Below are positions 52,052 through 61,600 of a DNA stretch of 64,000 nucleotides, one piece after another. Every line of letters starts with the position of its first letter. The first letter of the stretch is position 1. The stretch is from Nitrosospira sp. Lineage in GTDB: Bacteria; Pseudomonadota; Gammaproteobacteria; Burkholderiales; Nitrosomonadaceae. Under the pieces are notes generated by a model, which was not told the DNA's origin, did not search any database, and saw only the letters and a list, made by a program, of their open reading frames with translations. Both the position numbers and the translations under genes were made by a program. The stretch is from NCBI GenBank assembly GCA_013697655.1, contig JACCWK010000051.1, forward strand, positions 1 through 64,000, read 5' to 3'.

Positions 52052-52741
52052 TTATCGAGAGAATGAGGAACCAGGATCAACCGTAGTCGATGGCCCAGGC
52101 GAAACCGGAAATGGCGATGACCCCTGTTCTCCTGACGGGGGTCGTTCTGGTCGTAACGGCGATTCGGATCCGGATAGTGGCTGGGATGGAAGTTGGGAGC
52201 CCGGTTGGGGTTGAGAGCCTGGCTGGGGTTGAGAGCCCGACTGGGGTTGGGGTTGCGAGCCCGGTTGCGGCATGGTGCTACCCGCTTCTCCCGGCAAATA
52301 GACAAATTTCCAATCGTAATAACCCGCCGCATCAGCAAAAGTGACATAGCGCTCGTGAAAATTGGCTCGCTTAAATGGTTTTCGGATCGAGAGGCTATGC
52401 ACTCCGGTAATTCCGATGCCGGGTTTCCTGATCAGTCCCCACTCGGCCTTGCCCGTCATAGGATCAAAAAAGACTTTGCGCAAATGCCGTCTAACTATTG
52501 GGAAGCGGTTGTCCGAAAGTAATCTTTCCAAAGAATCCGGATAACGCTTGGGCATCCCCGGAGAACTCTCGTAATACGATCCGATAGCCTGCCTGAACTG
52601 TTCCCCCACGAACATCAGCTCGACTTCCTTTTCCCGCCGTGTTTCGGTCTGCCATATCTGGCCTGCGCCGGCAAGGACGATACCGGACAGTGCGACCGCG
52701 AAAAGCATCCAGATATAGGTGAACCCTCTTTCCGCACCCAT
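52052..52741 (-). CDS. Pseudopilin-like T2SS component with Pro/Gln/Ser repeat tail
   Basis: GFTYIWMLFAVALSGIVLAGAGQIWQTETRREKEVELMFVGEQFRQAIGSYYESSPG; tail GSQPQPQSGSQPQPGSQPQPGSQ. Confidence 0.75.
   Translation of the reverse strand: MGAERGFTYIWMLFAVALSGIVLAGAGQIWQTETRREKEVELMFVGEQFRQAIGSYYESSPGMPKRYPDSLERLLSDNRFPIVRRHLRKVFFDPMTGKAEWGLIRKPGIGITGVHSLSIRKPFKRANFHERYVTFADAAGYYDWKFVYLPGEAGSTMPQPGSQPQPQSGSQPQPGSQPQPGSQLPSQPLSGSESPLRPERPPSGEQGSSPFPVSPGPSTTVDPGSSFSR
52195..52270. repeat. Short tandem repeat, 18-bp unit (~4 degenerate copies), inside the pseudopilin-like CDS
   Basis: GGGAGCCCGGTTGGGGTT / GAGAGCCTGGCTGGGGTT / GAGAGCCCGACTGGGGTTGGGGTT / GCGAGCCCGGTTGCGG. Confidence 0.75.
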
Positions 52742-52757
52742 GCCTCATGGCTCCTTT

Positions 52758-53231
52758 TCACCACGCCTCATAAAACGTCCCGTCTTTGGCCTGTTCAGGT
52801 GAACCACTATGCACATCGTAGACGCCGCCGACACCGCTAGGAGGAGGAACGGCAGCCCAGGTTGCCGCGCTTTCCGTCAGGGGGTCCACCGGAACTGTAC
52901 GCAAGTAGCGTTTCTCCACCAGCTCGGCTAGCTCGCTGGGGTAATTTCCGGTATCGCTATAAAATTTATCGATGGCATCACGCATGATGCTGAGATCCTG
53001 CCGCAGCACCGCCTCTTTGGATCTCTCGAGCGAATTAAAATATCTGGGCGCTACAATGCTTAGCAACGTAGCAATGATAGCCATCACAACCAGTAACTCG
53101 ATCAGGGTAAAGCCGGAATGCCTCCCGTTTTCTTGAGAGATCCTGTCGATTTTCTCACCGCCTTGCTTGATCCTCAAAATGAAATTGAAATAGGCTTTGC
53201 GCATCTCACCACTTATCGTAAGCAATGCCAT
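52758..53231 (-). CDS. GspG-like pseudopilin
   Basis: SGFTLIELLVVMAIIATLLSIVAPRYFNSLERSKEAVLRQDLSIMRDAIDKFYSDTGNYP prepilin N-methylation motif. Confidence 0.87.
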   Translation of the reverse strand: MALLTISGEMRKAYFNFILRIKQGGEKIDRISQENGRHSGFTLIELLVVMAIIATLLSIVAPRYFNSLERSKEAVLRQDLSIMRDAIDKFYSDTGNYPSELAELVEKRYLRTVPVDPLTESAATWAAVPPPSGVGGVYDVHSGSPEQAKDGTFYEAW

Positions 53232-53697
53232 TTAAACCCATTTGTTGAGAACGCGAATAAACATCGAAAACATCGTCCCCTTCCTGCGGATTGTCTGGCG
53301 GACTTTCATAAGCTCGCTTACCCCAGGTACCGGCATCGGATAGCCCAGGATCGGCGGACATGGGGTCGCGCGGCAATCTCCTCAAAAAATAGATTTTGCG
53401 CTTTTCTGGATCCTTGGCATCGGCAATACCGACCACCAGATCCTCCAGCTTGCGGGGATATTCCGATTCGTCCGCTTTTCTGGCGATACGCCCATCGCCC
53501 ACCGCCCGCTTGTATGCATCGAGTGCTTCCCGAATTTGCCGCAACGCCACCCGTAACTCTTTTTCTTTATCGCGCTGTGCGTTGAGTTCATACAGCGGCA
53601 TGGCAGATGAAGCCAACACTCCCATGATAGCCACCACAATCATCAGTTCAACCAGGGTGAAGCCGCGGTTGTCCGGCGGGCTGGTCATCGATTTCAT
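53206..53697 (-). CDS. Pseudopilin (start revised from ORF-track 53850)
   Basis: MKSMTSPPDNRGFTLVELMIVVAIMGVLASSAMPLYELNAQRDKEKELRVALRQIREALDAYK. Confidence 0.86.
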   Translation of the reverse strand: MKSMTSPPDNRGFTLVELMIVVAIMGVLASSAMPLYELNAQRDKEKELRVALRQIREALDAYKRAVGDGRIARKADESEYPRKLEDLVVGIADAKDPEKRKIYFLRRLPRDPMSADPGLSDAGTWGKRAYESPPDNPQEGDDVFDVYSRSQQMGLNGIAYDKW

Positions 53698-53707
53698 ATT
53701 CGCTATA

Positions 53708-55969
53708 TCAACGAATATCGATGTTCGTCGCCGGGGGCAACGCAACCTGTGCCTGTGAATTTTCGCCCTCACCCTGCAAGGTAACACCCCTGATTCCGAT
53801 TTGGGTTGTGCCTGGTTTTTGCGAAATAACCTTGAAGCGCAGGTCCGCAACCCCTCCCCCCTTACCCAGCTTCAACAGACGCGTTCCGGATTTCTCCCCT
53901 TCATCCAGCGCTTCAACCATGCTCGCGTCGTAACTCAGCTCCACTTCTGCGGCGGGCAGGTTTTCTGCACCGGCAAGACTAATGCTAACCGCGAAATCCT
54001 TGCCAGGAGATACCTGTTCCGGCGCGACCAAAGATAGCACCGGCACCGCGATTTGGGCAGCAGGGGCAGCTCGCGCCGCCAAAGACTCATCGAAAAGCGG
54101 GGGACGCGGCATGTCGCTACGGGCTGCCCCGGTGCCGGGCGTAGGAGAGGACGATATTGCCAACGATCGAGCCGCTACTTTGCTGATAATTACCGGCGGC
54201 ATCCCTACGGTGTTCTCTGTGCCAAAATGAAATTCACTGTCTGATTTTGCCCGCCGCGCGATATTACGCACTATGCGTGGCGTTATCAGCAGCGCGATCT
54301 CGGTCTTGTTGCGGGTGGTGTTCTGACTCGAAAACAGTTTACCGACCCACGGTAAATCTCCCAATCCGGGAATCTTGGTGAAAGTGGTGCGCTCATCATC
54401 ACTGATCAGCCCTGCCAGAATCTGGGTTTCACCGTCTCTGAGAGCGAGCGTGGTGGATGCAGTGCGGGTGCCGACCTGATAAGCCAGCCCCCCATTTGCT
54501 ATCTGCACTTCTTTGACGATATTGCTGACTTCGAGACTGACTTTCATAGTAACTTCGTCCTGAAGCGAAATCGTGGATTCAACATCCAGCTTGAGTCCCA
54601 CATCAAGATAACTTACCGAGGACGCCACGCCGACATTGGCGGTGGCGGTAGTGGTTACAACCGGCACCTTGTCGCCGATGAGAATTTTCGCTTTCTCACG
54701 GTTCTTGACGCGAATGCGCGGATTGGCAAGCACGTTGATGAGTCCGTCCTGTTGCTTGAGGTTAATAATCACCGCGGGACTGGCGATAAAACCGGTTAAT
54801 TGATCCAAGTTGGACCCGCTGCGATTGACCCCGGCACTGCTGATCTCGAAACCTGCCGGAAGGCCGGCGGATGCCGCGGCGGCGGTAGCCCAATTTACAT
54901 TGATCTTATCGGGGTACTGCATACCAAGATTGAGCAGACGATTGCGCCCGATTTCCAGCACCTCGACTTCCAGCATCACTTCAGGATCGGCCAGGTCATT
55001 CAGCGAAACCAGCCGCTCGACAAGACGAACCGCATCTGGCGTGTCTTTCATGATGAAAAGGTTCAGCTGCTCGTCGACATGCATATCCTTGGTTTTAACC
55101 AGTCCCTTGACCATGGCGACCATCTGTTTCACATCCACATTCGCCACGTAGAAGCTACGCACCACCAGTTCCTGATATTCCTTCTGCTTGGCAGGGGTAT
55201 TCGGATAAATCAATACCGAGTTTTCGTTCAGTACCTTGTGTGTAAGCTGATTCGTCATGAGCAGCAGCTTAAACACATCCTCAATATAAGTATTTCGTAA
55301 GAAAACAGTCGTTTTGGTGTCCTGCTTGACGTCTTTGTCAAAAATAAAGTTGATTCCGGCGGTACGTGCCATAATTTCGAATACCGATTTCAGACCGGTG
55401 TCTCGAAACTCAAGGGTAATCGGTTGCTTAAAACCTGTCTTCAATACAGGCGACTCCATTTTTCCGCTACTCATCTCGAATTCGGTAATCCGCCTTATCA
55501 ATCGACGCGCATCGCGCTGCAAAGGGTTTTCCTGTAGCACCGATCGAATCTCGGATTCCGCGCCTGGATAATCGTTGCGTTCCAACAATTCTTCTGCGTG
55601 TTTCAGCAAAGCAAAGTGACGGCGGTCCATTTCGATAGCGGCTAGCCCCGCCTCTGCACGTTCATTGCGGCGGTTTATCTCAAGTACCTGGCGATATGCA
55701 CGCACGGCGGCATCCAGATCGCCAGCAGACCGCGCATTATCTGCCTCCGAGAGCAAACGTGCAGCTACCGCCTCGCGCTGTCGCGCGAGCACCGCACGTA
55801 TCTCAAGATTGTCCGGCTCGTCGCGTGCAGCTTTTTCCAGGCTTGCCAGGCCAATATCCAGCTTGCCTTCGGCAATAAACTGCTTACCCTCGACAAAAGC
55901 TTTATTTGTCGCGCATCCGGCAAACACCGCCAGGATTATCACGATCAAACAGTGCTTACCAATTTTCAT
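53708..55969 (-). CDS. Secretin (GspD/PilQ-like) with N-terminal TPR lipoprotein region and C-terminal cohesin-like domain
   Basis: Lipobox FAGC; TPR-like repeats; VPVVTTTATANVGVASSVSYLDVGLKLDVE...RDGETQILAGLISDDERTTFTKIPGLGDLPWVGKLFSS secretin core; C-terminal VSPGKDFAVSISLAGAENLPAAEVELSYDASMVEALD. Confidence 0.9.
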   Translation of the reverse strand: MKIGKHCLIVIILAVFAGCATNKAFVEGKQFIAEGKLDIGLASLEKAARDEPDNLEIRAVLARQREAVAARLLSEADNARSAGDLDAAVRAYRQVLEINRRNERAEAGLAAIEMDRRHFALLKHAEELLERNDYPGAESEIRSVLQENPLQRDARRLIRRITEFEMSSGKMESPVLKTGFKQPITLEFRDTGLKSVFEIMARTAGINFIFDKDVKQDTKTTVFLRNTYIEDVFKLLLMTNQLTHKVLNENSVLIYPNTPAKQKEYQELVVRSFYVANVDVKQMVAMVKGLVKTKDMHVDEQLNLFIMKDTPDAVRLVERLVSLNDLADPEVMLEVEVLEIGRNRLLNLGMQYPDKINVNWATAAAASAGLPAGFEISSAGVNRSGSNLDQLTGFIASPAVIINLKQQDGLINVLANPRIRVKNREKAKILIGDKVPVVTTTATANVGVASSVSYLDVGLKLDVESTISLQDEVTMKVSLEVSNIVKEVQIANGGLAYQVGTRTASTTLALRDGETQILAGLISDDERTTFTKIPGLGDLPWVGKLFSSQNTTRNKTEIALLITPRIVRNIARRAKSDSEFHFGTENTVGMPPVIISKVAARSLAISSSPTPGTGAARSDMPRPPLFDESLAARAAPAAQIAVPVLSLVAPEQVSPGKDFAVSISLAGAENLPAAEVELSYDASMVEALDEGEKSGTRLLKLGKGGGVADLRFKVISQKPGTTQIGIRGVTLQGEGENSQAQVALPPATNIDIR

Positions 55970-55981
55970 CGCATGTTTCCC

Positions 55982-56488
55982 TTATACTCCTCCGCCCGTC
56001 GAAAGCATCTGCTTGGCATTGAGCGGGATATAGGTAAAGGTAATGGTATGATCGGTCACAGTATCCACCCGATATTGGTTATTTATGGTCTCTCCAGGTT
56101 TGACAACGTAATTATGTTCGGCCAGGGCGAGGAAAACCCGCGTCTCCTCCCCCTCGGTTACCTTGCCGAGATATTTGAACATCAGCGGCGGCGGAGAGGG
56201 CGGCTGGGCCTTCATGAGAGGGGGGGGCGGTATCCAAGATTTAGGGCTAAAAAGGTCGCCTGCCTGTGCACTGAATTGTCTGCGCTTCAACCGCTCAAGC
56301 TCCAGTTGCGCGGTATCATCTTCGGCGACATGAACCTCCCTCGCCTCTCTTTTTGCGGCCTTTTTTTCAGGAACGGTGGATACCGGATCCCCGCCGCCGT
56401 CCTCCCCATTCACCCATTGGGTGGCGAGAAGCGCTATGAGCAATGCTCCTCCCAGCCACAATGTGCGGCGCTGTTCTTTCCCCTTCAT
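55982..56488 (-). CDS. PilP/GspC-like inner-membrane protein
   Basis: Single N-terminal TM; FKYLGKVTEGEETRVFLALAEHNYVVKPGETINNQYRVDTVTDHTITFTYIPL. Confidence 0.6.
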   Translation of the reverse strand: MKGKEQRRTLWLGGALLIALLATQWVNGEDGGGDPVSTVPEKKAAKREAREVHVAEDDTAQLELERLKRRQFSAQAGDLFSPKSWIPPPPLMKAQPPSPPPLMFKYLGKVTEGEETRVFLALAEHNYVVKPGETINNQYRVDTVTDHTITFTYIPLNAKQMLSTGGGV

Positions 56489-57057
56489 CTCTTGCCTTCA
56501 TTCAGATAGAGATTAAATTTGAGACTCGCTTCGAGCAATTCAGACTCCACACCTTCGCGTTTGATCGCAACATCCACCAATGCCATGGCAGGCACAACAC
56601 GCAGGGCGTCGGCAATAAAAGCGCGTACTTGTGGATATTTGCCTCGCACCGGCAGCATCATTTCATAACGCGCAAGCTTCCATCCCTTCTCGCGCACCAT
56701 GCGATATTCGGCTCCGTTTATCTCCACGTTGGAGGATGCTACAACCTGCACCAGTTCCTTGATCCAGAACGGTGACGAATCGATATGCGGAAAAAAAGCA
56801 TAGAAAGCTTGCAGCGCCTGATCCCCTTGCATTTTCCTGCCCGCCACCGGCATAGTAGGTTCCACTCCCAAGCGCAATTGCATCGCTTCGGCTTTCACCT
56901 TGAGTGCGTCCGACTCGGCATGGCGAGGCACAACGGCCGCAAAGAAAAACACGGCCGAAAAAACCAGCAACCCAAAGCCGATTTTTCCCGCAGTGCCGAG
57001 CCGCGCCGTTTGCCAGCGCATCCGGAGCAATGCATTTGTCAGGAAGCTTCGATCCAT
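56485..57057 (-). CDS. PilO/GspM-like inner-membrane protein
   Basis: Single TM then coiled and ferredoxin-like region; position between the PilN-like and PilP-like genes. Confidence 0.6.
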   Translation of the reverse strand: MDRSFLTNALLRMRWQTARLGTAGKIGFGLLVFSAVFFFAAVVPRHAESDALKVKAEAMQLRLGVEPTMPVAGRKMQGDQALQAFYAFFPHIDSSPFWIKELVQVVASSNVEINGAEYRMVREKGWKLARYEMMLPVRGKYPQVRAFIADALRVVPAMALVDVAIKREGVESELLEASLKFNLYLNEGKR

Positions 57058-57575
57058 GACGCCATAAGGGAAAAAATAATCGGGCGCTGCGGATCATCCT
57101 GCTTGATCTCATACTTGAGCAGATAGGCATCCTTGAGAACCGGTTCTCGCTCCAGGGCGCCGACAAAATCAAGCAGTGCTGACATAGTCTTCGCCTCGCC
57201 GCCAATTCGCATCGTACGGCCGGCGGCATCCGGCTGGACCGACAGCAAAGCCACATCGTGGCTCGCTGCATACTCGACAGAATCAAAAAGCGCTCCCCAC
57301 GGCAAATCGATCTCGCTCATCACCGCATTGGCTCTCCTAAACTCTTGCTTTATTTCCCGACCTCCCTGCACCGGTGAAGCGAGCGGCATTGTCTTCCGCT
57401 GCGACTGACGGTCCATAGCGACAATACGCAAATCCCAGTAAGCCACTTCGTCTATGGCCGTATTAAGCTGATATAACACATAAGATAAAGCGATGACACC
57501 CGCCAGTAACATGGCATATCCGACACTTCGTGCCTCCTGCCCGGCGTCAGGAAATTTCAGATTCAGGCCGCGCAT
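57039..57575 (-). CDS. PilN-like inner-membrane protein (start revised from ORF-track 57884)
   Basis: MRGLNLKFPDAGQEARSVGYAMLLAGVIALSYVLYQLNTAIDEVAYWDLR; start overlaps the upstream stop in a TGATG arrangement. Confidence 0.62.
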   Translation of the reverse strand: MRGLNLKFPDAGQEARSVGYAMLLAGVIALSYVLYQLNTAIDEVAYWDLRIVAMDRQSQRKTMPLASPVQGGREIKQEFRRANAVMSEIDLPWGALFDSVEYAASHDVALLSVQPDAAGRTMRIGGEAKTMSALLDFVGALEREPVLKDAYLLKYEIKQDDPQRPIIFSLMASWIEAS

Positions 57576-58399
57576 CAATTTTCCATGCCTGGAGTCATCG
57601 CAGCGGATGGATAATGCAACGGAGCAAGCATACTCTCGGTCGGCAATGGAATAATCCGCCAGCCGCAATCGCTTGGTAACGCCAATCCCGGATGCTCCGG
57701 CGCAAACAGATACACTTGTTCGACCGTTTCCTTGCGTCCCGAAAAGAGTATCGCTTCCTGATCCAGTGCCGCAAGCAATTCTTCTTCCACGTCTTGCAGC
57801 ATCCGCTGGTTGCGTATTCTCTCCCAGACGCCATTCGATAGCGAGGCAAGGCAAAGATGCCCGGTTTCGACTAGCGCAAACCAAATCCTTTCACCATTGA
57901 GGCGTTTGCGCCATTGATCGAAAGCTCCGGACAAGTAGGGAACTATATTTTTTAACCTGACTTTGCGTTGCGCGGTGAGTTCGTTCAATCGTTGAAGCAA
58001 AGCATTTTCGATCGCTGCGCAAACGCCGCCGTTGCATGGGTCCCATGCACTCATGCTGAGCGTCCATGCCCCGGCTCTCTCTCCGTATACCTCGTGCATA
58101 TGAAAAGCCGCGTATGCGTATAACTCGGCGGGCGTCGCAATTTGCGTCTGTGGAGATACAACCGCATATCGCACAAAGGAGTTGGATATCGTAATATTTA
58201 TATCCGCGCCCGCAGCATCGGCGATCATCTGATCTAATTGCTTCAGCGGTTGCTCCCAGGCAGGCAAGCCCAGAGCTCGTTCACATACTGCCGCAACCTT
58301 GGCGGCCTGCTTCGGCTTTATTCCCCGATACGAACGCGCCAGTTCAACTCGGGTGGGCGCGAAGAAGACCTGAACCTGGTCACGCCACGATGGTGACAC
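57575..58399 (-). CDS. PilM/GspL-like cytoplasmic protein
   Basis: Positional inference between GspE-like and PilN-like genes; no strong motif recognised. Confidence 0.5.
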   Translation of the reverse strand: MSPSWRDQVQVFFAPTRVELARSYRGIKPKQAAKVAAVCERALGLPAWEQPLKQLDQMIADAAGADINITISNSFVRYAVVSPQTQIATPAELYAYAAFHMHEVYGERAGAWTLSMSAWDPCNGGVCAAIENALLQRLNELTAQRKVRLKNIVPYLSGAFDQWRKRLNGERIWFALVETGHLCLASLSNGVWERIRNQRMLQDVEEELLAALDQEAILFSGRKETVEQVYLFAPEHPGLALPSDCGWRIIPLPTESMLAPLHYPSAAMTPGMEN

Positions 58400-60188
58400 G
58401 ATTGGCCTCCTGCAAACTTGTTTGCCCGGCTCTCACCATGTCCAGCGCTGCTTCGCGCAGGAAGCGGGTACCACTACGCTTCGCGGCCTCTTTTATCCGG
58501 CGTATGGGTTCTCGCGCTATGATGAGTTCGCGGATTTCATCGTTTAACACCAGCATTTCCGCAATTGCATTTCTTCCACGGTAACCGCTTCCCCGACATT
58601 GGCCGCAGCCTTTGCCAACGCGGAAACGAAAGGCGCCGGCTTGCTCGGGAGTGATGCCGGATTCTGCCATGTACTGGTCGTCCGGCCGTTCTTCCACCGC
58701 ACAATGTACACAAAGCAGGCGAACCAGCCTTTGTGCGGCGATGCCATTCAAGGCAGAGACAAAACTGTAAGGGTCCACTCCCATATGTGAAAAACGGCCA
58801 ATTACGTCGAACACGTTATTGGCATGCACCGTGGTAAATACAAGATGACCCGTTAATGCCGCTTGTATGGCGATCTGGGCCGTTTCTGGGTCACGGATTT
58901 CTCCCACCATGATCTTGTCAGGATCGTGGCGCAAAATCGAGCGTAATCCACGTACAAAAGTCAGCCCTTTTTTTTCATTGACGGGTATCTGCAGCACGCC
59001 GGGCAACTGGTACTCTATCGGGTCTTCTATGGTGATGATTTTGTCCTGACCATCATTGACTTCCGAAATCGCGGCATACAGCGTTGTGGTCTTGCCACTG
59101 CCGGTGGGGCCTGTAACAAGCAACATCCCATATGGTTCAGAACTAAGCCGACGAAAACTCGCTATAGTGGTGGGATCAAAACCAAGATGGCTGAGTGTCA
59201 ACCCCTCAACGTGGTCGGCAAGCGCCTGCCGATCGAGGATACGCAGTACAGCATCCTCCCCAAAAATACTCGGCATGATCGATACGCGAAAATCAATCTC
59301 CCGCCCCTGGATTGAGACCTTGAAGCGGCCATCCTGCGGTACACGACGCTCGGCAATATCCAGATCGGACATCACCTTGATTCGGGAAATCACCTGTTCG
59401 GCCAAATCTGGACCCTTTACGACACCGATCAGGGTGAGTACACCGTCGATCCGGTACTTGATCGACAATGCCCCCGTCACCATTTCGAGATGGATATCGC
59501 TTGCCTGTGACTTGTGGGCATCATATAGCGTGGAATGCACCAACCGCACCACCGGACTACTGCCCTGGTTAATCGTTTTGAGCGAAAGATCTTCGTCTCC
59601 CGCTTTTATAGCATCGCTTTCTGCTGCAGGGAGCAGGCTATCCATTGCGCGCATTGTTTTTTCCTGCTGCGCAAAAAAAGCAGCCAGATCGGCGGGATGC
59701 ACCAGATGCCACGCCGCTGCGACATCGATACGCTCCTCTGCCCAGGATCTGAGGTTGGATGAAAATGGATTGCCAACAGCTAGAACGTATTTTTCCTCTC
59801 TGCGGAGCAATGCACATTCCCGCATAACCGCTTCGTTAAAAGGCAACATCTCAAATGCGGGATGGAGTGCTCGCAAGCTTTCCATTGTCAACACGGGCAT
59901 CCGAAGCAACCGGCCTAATTCGGCAATCAGTTGATCTGGCGTAAAGCCGCTAGTTTCTTCCAGAACGGTTATAATTGAAATGCCCCGAACCAACGCCTCC
60001 TTGCGCGCCTGGTCAAGCTGCTGCATCGTAATTGGCAGTATCGGATGCAACGGTAGCCGCGCGATCTGCGCATCATCGGGAGATTCCAATCCGCGCGGCG
60101 CCGCAAGTTCCAATGGCTCAAGATCGCTTTCTTCGTTCGAGACGGACTTGACGGATACAGATACGTTCATATTCGGATACCTCACCAC
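58380..60188 (-). CDS. GspE/PilB-family assembly ATPase
   Basis: GPTGSGKTTTLYAAISEVND; ITIEDPIEYQLPGVLQIPVNEKKGLTFVRGLRSILRHDPDKIMVGEIRDPETA; CVHC...CGQC zinc motif. Confidence 0.95.
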   Translation of the reverse strand: MVRYPNMNVSVSVKSVSNEESDLEPLELAAPRGLESPDDAQIARLPLHPILPITMQQLDQARKEALVRGISIITVLEETSGFTPDQLIAELGRLLRMPVLTMESLRALHPAFEMLPFNEAVMRECALLRREEKYVLAVGNPFSSNLRSWAEERIDVAAAWHLVHPADLAAFFAQQEKTMRAMDSLLPAAESDAIKAGDEDLSLKTINQGSSPVVRLVHSTLYDAHKSQASDIHLEMVTGALSIKYRIDGVLTLIGVVKGPDLAEQVISRIKVMSDLDIAERRVPQDGRFKVSIQGREIDFRVSIMPSIFGEDAVLRILDRQALADHVEGLTLSHLGFDPTTIASFRRLSSEPYGMLLVTGPTGSGKTTTLYAAISEVNDGQDKIITIEDPIEYQLPGVLQIPVNEKKGLTFVRGLRSILRHDPDKIMVGEIRDPETAQIAIQAALTGHLVFTTVHANNVFDVIGRFSHMGVDPYSFVSALNGIAAQRLVRLLCVHCAVEERPDDQYMAESGITPEQAGAFRFRVGKGCGQCRGSGYRGRNAIAEMLVLNDEIRELIIAREPIRRIKEAAKRSGTRFLREAALDMVRAGQTSLQEANRVTIVA

Positions 60189-60409
60189 TATTATTGAACG
60201 ACTCAGGCATAGATCATCGAAAGAAAAGGGTGAAATTTATCCCTCAATTCCGTTTAAAGATACAGTTATCGAGAGCTCCGGATCGCGTGACCGTTACGAA
60301 TCACAACAGCTTAATTCGCCTCTGGCAAATACGAACAGACCGATTCCCGATGTCGGCAATCCGAAAGGACAGTCTGTTAGAAGTAACGAAAAAGCGTCAG
60401 TCAGCTGTT

Positions 60410-61594
60410 TCAATTGATGCTGCCTGCCAACTGAAATATCGGCATATACATAAGGACGATGATTCCACCGATTACGCCGCCAATGACGGCCATTAGTAAG
60501 GGCTCGATCAGTTTGGTCAGCCACTCGACCCAGCGCGCAATTTCTTCATCATGAAAATTGCCAATACGCTCCATCATCTCCCCCATGAGGCCGGTTCTTT
60601 CTCCGACCCGCAGCATGCGATTGCCAACCGCCGTAGTCAAACCCTCTGTCTCCATCGCACTGGAGATTGTTTTTCCTTCGCGTATGCGGGTGGCGGCGGC
60701 CTGCACCCTGGGGCGGAAGTGCGGCTGCAGCAGGCCGCTAACCATTTCCAGTGCTTTTGTAATCGGAATGCCGCCACGTAACAACATGCCCAGCGTCCTG
60801 TAGAAACGGGCAAGCTGATAAACCCGCATACGTTCACCAATGGCCGGGATGCGCCATAATAGCTGCGCTATCCGCACTCTGAACAACGGCCGCGTTACAC
60901 CATAGATGACAATAGCGAGCGCGGCCGTTCCGATGCCAGCCAATAACCAGCCCTGCTCATGCACCAGATGGCCCCATTCAATCAACATACCGGAAAGCCA
61001 GGGCAAATCGGATCCGATATCCTCGTAAATGGCGCTAAACTTAGGTACGACAAAAACCAGCAGAAACATTGCCACCAGCAGCCCGATTACCAGTAAAAGA
61101 ACCGGGTAAATGGAAGCGCCGATCAGCTTCTTGCGCACTAAATCCATCTGGGTCTGGTAAGCCATAAAACGCGTCAATGCTTCGGGAAGATCGCCGGTAC
61201 GCTCGCTCGCGCGGGCAGTCGCGACATACAGTGGAGGAAACGCTTGTGGATAAAATTCTAACGCCCGAGAAAAGGTAACGCCCTCATAAAGTCGAGCAAG
61301 CAAACTCTCGATAATTTTCCGCACGCGCGCATCCTGCTCTTTATCCGATAAGGTTTCGATACTTTCCACCAAACTGAGTCCTGCTTCCAACAGGGAAAGC
61401 AACTCCTGGCTGAAATGCGCTAACGGAAAACGTACCCTGGATTTCGGCATCCAGCCCGAAAATCTCCGGCGCACGTTTAATACCATGCCGCCTTGCGCCG
61501 TTATCTGAAGACGAGCGTCTTCCTCGCTCTCCGCATCCAGTTCGAGAAGCACCGTGCCTTGTCCCGCAAGCACAGCTTTCACTTCATAGCGCAT
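60410..61594 (-). CDS. GspF/PilC-family inner-membrane platform protein
   Basis: FSQELLSLLEAGLSLVESIETL; RTLGMLLRGGIPITKALEMVSGLL; multiple TM segments. Confidence 0.93.
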   Translation of the reverse strand: MRYEVKAVLAGQGTVLLELDAESEEDARLQITAQGGMVLNVRRRFSGWMPKSRVRFPLAHFSQELLSLLEAGLSLVESIETLSDKEQDARVRKIIESLLARLYEGVTFSRALEFYPQAFPPLYVATARASERTGDLPEALTRFMAYQTQMDLVRKKLIGASIYPVLLLVIGLLVAMFLLVFVVPKFSAIYEDIGSDLPWLSGMLIEWGHLVHEQGWLLAGIGTAALAIVIYGVTRPLFRVRIAQLLWRIPAIGERMRVYQLARFYRTLGMLLRGGIPITKALEMVSGLLQPHFRPRVQAAATRIREGKTISSAMETEGLTTAVGNRMLRVGERTGLMGEMMERIGNFHDEEIARWVEWLTKLIEPLLMAVIGGVIGGIIVLMYMPIFQLAGSIN

Positions 61595-61600
61595 CTCAAT

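Noticed and set aside
51946-52347. Minus-strand ORF with NPNPSRALNPSQALNPNRAP repeats
   Set aside because: Alternative frame of the tandem repeat in the pseudopilin-like CDS.
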